Below the pieces are notes generated by a model. It did no database searches. It saw only the letters and a program-made list of their open reading frames with translations, and was not told the origin of the DNA. 64,000 nt of DNA, from assembly GCF_014855515.1 (NCBI RefSeq), contig NZ_JACYFK010000001.1, positions 1,798,001 through 1,862,000 of the forward strand. Reading direction: 5' to 3'. The translations under genes and the position numbers were made by a program. Of the stretch, positions 62,605-64,000 are shown piece by piece (within the stretch, counting starts at the first letter, position 1; each line of letters starts with the position of its first letter). The stretch comes from Euzebyella marina (GTDB lineage: Bacteria; Bacteroidota; Bacteroidia; Flavobacteriales; Flavobacteriaceae).

Positions 62605-63438
62605 ATGAAAACTAAATCAAACGTTCTTTTAGTACTGGCCGTAACCTTGTTCTCAGCCATTACTTACGCCCAAAGAGGGGTGAGAATTGCTTACGTTGAC
62701 ATGGAATATATCTTGGAGAACGTAGAGGAATACCGAGAGGCAACCGAACAACTGGCCAATAAAGTTGAAAAATGGAAGGTCGAGGTTGAACAGAAGCAAA
62801 GTCAGGTCGAACAGATGAAAAAAGACTTGATGGCCGAAAGAGTATTATTGACCGATGAGTTGATTTCCGAAAGAGAAGAAGAGATACAGATTCTTGAAAA
62901 GGAGACGGTGGAGTATCAGCAGAACAGGTTCGGTCCGCAAGGTGATTTGGTGCTTCAGAAAAGGCAGTTGATTCAGCCTATTCAAGACCAAGTCTTCAAT
63001 GAGGTTCAGAAGATCGGAGCGAATAAAAAGTATGATTTTATTTTTGATAAATCTGCGGATGTCGTAATGTTGTACTCCGAAAATCGGCACGATATCAGCG
63101 ATTTAGTCTTGAGGGGCATTGCACGAACCAGAAGGGTTAGCAAGCCGACCAAGAAAGAGGTCAGAAGTAGAATCGAAGATTTTGAAGATGGCGAGCCAGA
63201 GGAAGAAGAAATAAGCGATGCTCTCAAAGAGCGTCAAGAGAGAGCGGCTCAAGCACAGGAAGCTAGGGAGAAAACAGCGGACGAAAGACGCGCAGAGCAA
63301 CTGAAATTGCGAGAAGAGCGGAAGAAGGCTTACGAAGAAAGACGTAAGAAGCTGTTAGAGGAAAGAGAGGCCAAAAGAAAGGCCAAGTTGGAAGAAAGAG
63401 AGCAGCAAGGCGAAGAAGATAGTACAGAGAATAAATAA
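62605..63438 (+). CDS. OmpH/Skp-family periplasmic chaperone, long-tailed form
   Basis: Periplasmic chaperone-like protein that presumably escorts outer-membrane proteins to BamA. From the ATG at 62605 it has 277 residues; an in-frame TTG at 62566 was rejected. A signal peptide (ending ITYAQ) is followed by the OmpH core (VRIAYVDMEYILENVEEY, then a coiled coil, then VFNEVQKIGANKKYDFIFDKSADV). About 90 extra residues at the C-terminus are almost all Glu, Lys, Arg and Ala (RAAQAQEAREKTADERRAEQ and onward), a long charged helix not present in ordinary Skp. Downstream lies a second, shorter OmpH gene. Confidence 0.92.
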   Translation: MKTKSNVLLVLAVTLFSAITYAQRGVRIAYVDMEYILENVEEYREATEQLANKVEKWKVEVEQKQSQVEQMKKDLMAERVLLTDELISEREEEIQILEKETVEYQQNRFGPQGDLVLQKRQLIQPIQDQVFNEVQKIGANKKYDFIFDKSADVVMLYSENRHDISDLVLRGIARTRRVSKPTKKEVRSRIEDFEDGEPEEEEISDALKERQERAAQAQEAREKTADERRAEQLKLREERKKAYEERRKKLLEEREAKRKAKLEEREQQGEEDSTENK

Positions 63439-63557
63439 TAGTTTATGCCCAGTTTGTCACAACTTTGAGTGATTGTGTAAACAAGAGGTCGAGAATTTTA
63501 TATAGAAGTAAAATAACCATAAATTAACACTCAAATATTTTAACTAGAATCAGTATC

Positions 63558-64000
63558 ATGAAAAACGTAAAGAAAATAGCAGTAGCTATTGTATTGTTTG
63601 TAGCATTTACCGGGTTTGTCAACGCACAAAGCAAAGTGGCCCATATAGATGTTACTCAATTGTTGAGCGCAATGCCGGAGATGAAAGCTGCTGAGGCTGA
63701 ACTCAAGAAACTTTCCGAGACTTACAACGCCGATATTGAAAGCAGTGTAACAGAGCTTAGAAATAAGTATACACAGTACGAAAATGAGGCATCTGCAAAG
63801 ACACCAGAAGAAAACGAAAAGAGAGCCCAAGAACTTCAAGGGGTTCAAAAGAATATAGGTGAGGCCCAACAAGCTGCACAAAGAGAACTTCAAAAGAAGC
63901 AACAAGAATTGTTTGCCCCAATTTCTGATAAAGCAAAAGCTGCCATTGAAAAGGTTGCAAACGCCCAAGGCTTTGATTATGTAATCGATGCACAAGCGGG
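63558..64000 (+). CDS. OmpH/Skp-family periplasmic chaperone (3' end beyond window)
   Basis: Second Skp-type chaperone gene, cut by the window end after 147 codons. The reading frame begins at the ATG at 63558 with a signal peptide (MKNVKKIAVAIVLFVAFTGF, then VNAQ). The OmpH core follows: SKVAHIDVTQLLSAMPEMKA, a Lys/Glu/Gln-rich coiled coil (about 45-115), and AKAAIEKVANAQGFDYVIDA near the end. Only about 20 residues are likely missing. It is 119 bases after its paralogue in the same operon and lacks the charged tail so far as visible. Confidence 0.93.
   Translation, partial: MKNVKKIAVAIVLFVAFTGFVNAQSKVAHIDVTQLLSAMPEMKAAEAELKKLSETYNADIESSVTELRNKYTQYENEASAKTPEENEKRAQELQGVQKNIGEAQQAAQRELQKKQQELFAPISDKAKAAIEKVANAQGFDYVIDAQA

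Noticed and set aside
1-64000. CRISPR arrays, insertion sequences or rRNA genes
   Set aside because: I saw no regularly spaced repeats, transposase genes with terminal repeats, or rRNA sequence. Very small or degenerate copies could be missed by eye.

Overview
The window is chromosomal DNA from a member of the Bacteroidota, most likely a marine member of the Flavobacteriaceae. The evidence is a FecR-type anti-sigma factor followed by a SusC/SusD pair and a sulfatase, many secreted or lipoprotein hydrolases, the order tig-clpP-clpX, a folK-deoxynucleoside kinase fusion, the order nadK-DUF6089-uppS-bamA-ompH-ompH, and a tRNA promoter of the Bacteroidota type (TTTG, 18 bases, TAnnTTTG). No species can be named from the sequence alone.

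Region 1 (1-14539) is a nutrient-uptake locus on the plus strand: a FecR-like regulator (cut by the window edge), SusC, SusD, a one-gene sulfatase, an exported FAD oxidoreductase, a CstA-like inner-membrane carrier, two SGNH-type esterases, a GMC oxidoreductase and its gluconate-dehydrogenase-subunit-3-like partner. It has no recognisable glycoside hydrolase or polysaccharide lyase, so the substrate is probably a small or pre-digested sulfated, acylated compound. The first esterase has its catalytic sequence blocks in a circularly permuted order.

Region 2 (14544-18632) holds an SdiA-regulated-like protein and an OmpR-type two-component system flanked by two paralogous PepSY-like exported proteins. 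A related inverted repeat lies upstream of both PepSY-like genes.

Region 3 (about 18757-34044) is a tandem pair of AT-rich islands inserted at the 3' end of a tRNA-Leu(TAA) gene. Three copies of the tRNA 3' end, each with a terminator-like hairpin, mark the borders. Island A (about 18809-22543) carries an HNH nuclease with a probable modified-base-reading N-terminus and a divergent three-gene cassette ending in a ComEC-like metallo-beta-lactamase-fold protein. Island B (about 22544-34028) carries a tyrosine recombinase with unusual catalytic positions, an unknown protein, an excisionase-type HTH protein, a rolling-circle Rep, and a six-gene operon: hsdM, hsdS, a GIY-YIG protein, hsdR, a phosphoribosyltransferase-like protein and a NADAR-family protein. 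This region is the best candidate for undescribed defence biology.

Region 4 (34029-64000) is mostly core genome: tRNA-Leu and tRNA-Gly, mutS, a SPOUT methyltransferase, folK-dNK, sppA, a queuosine-precursor transporter, an AsmA-like protein, an exported class V aminotransferase-like protein, a TVP38-type membrane protein, an NADP-dependent reductase, DUF2797, GH3-like and alpha/beta-hydrolase genes, clpX-clpP-tig, a holin-family membrane protein, pdxJ, and the cell-envelope cluster CBS-nadK-DUF6089-uppS-bamA-ompH-ompH. The last gene runs off the window.
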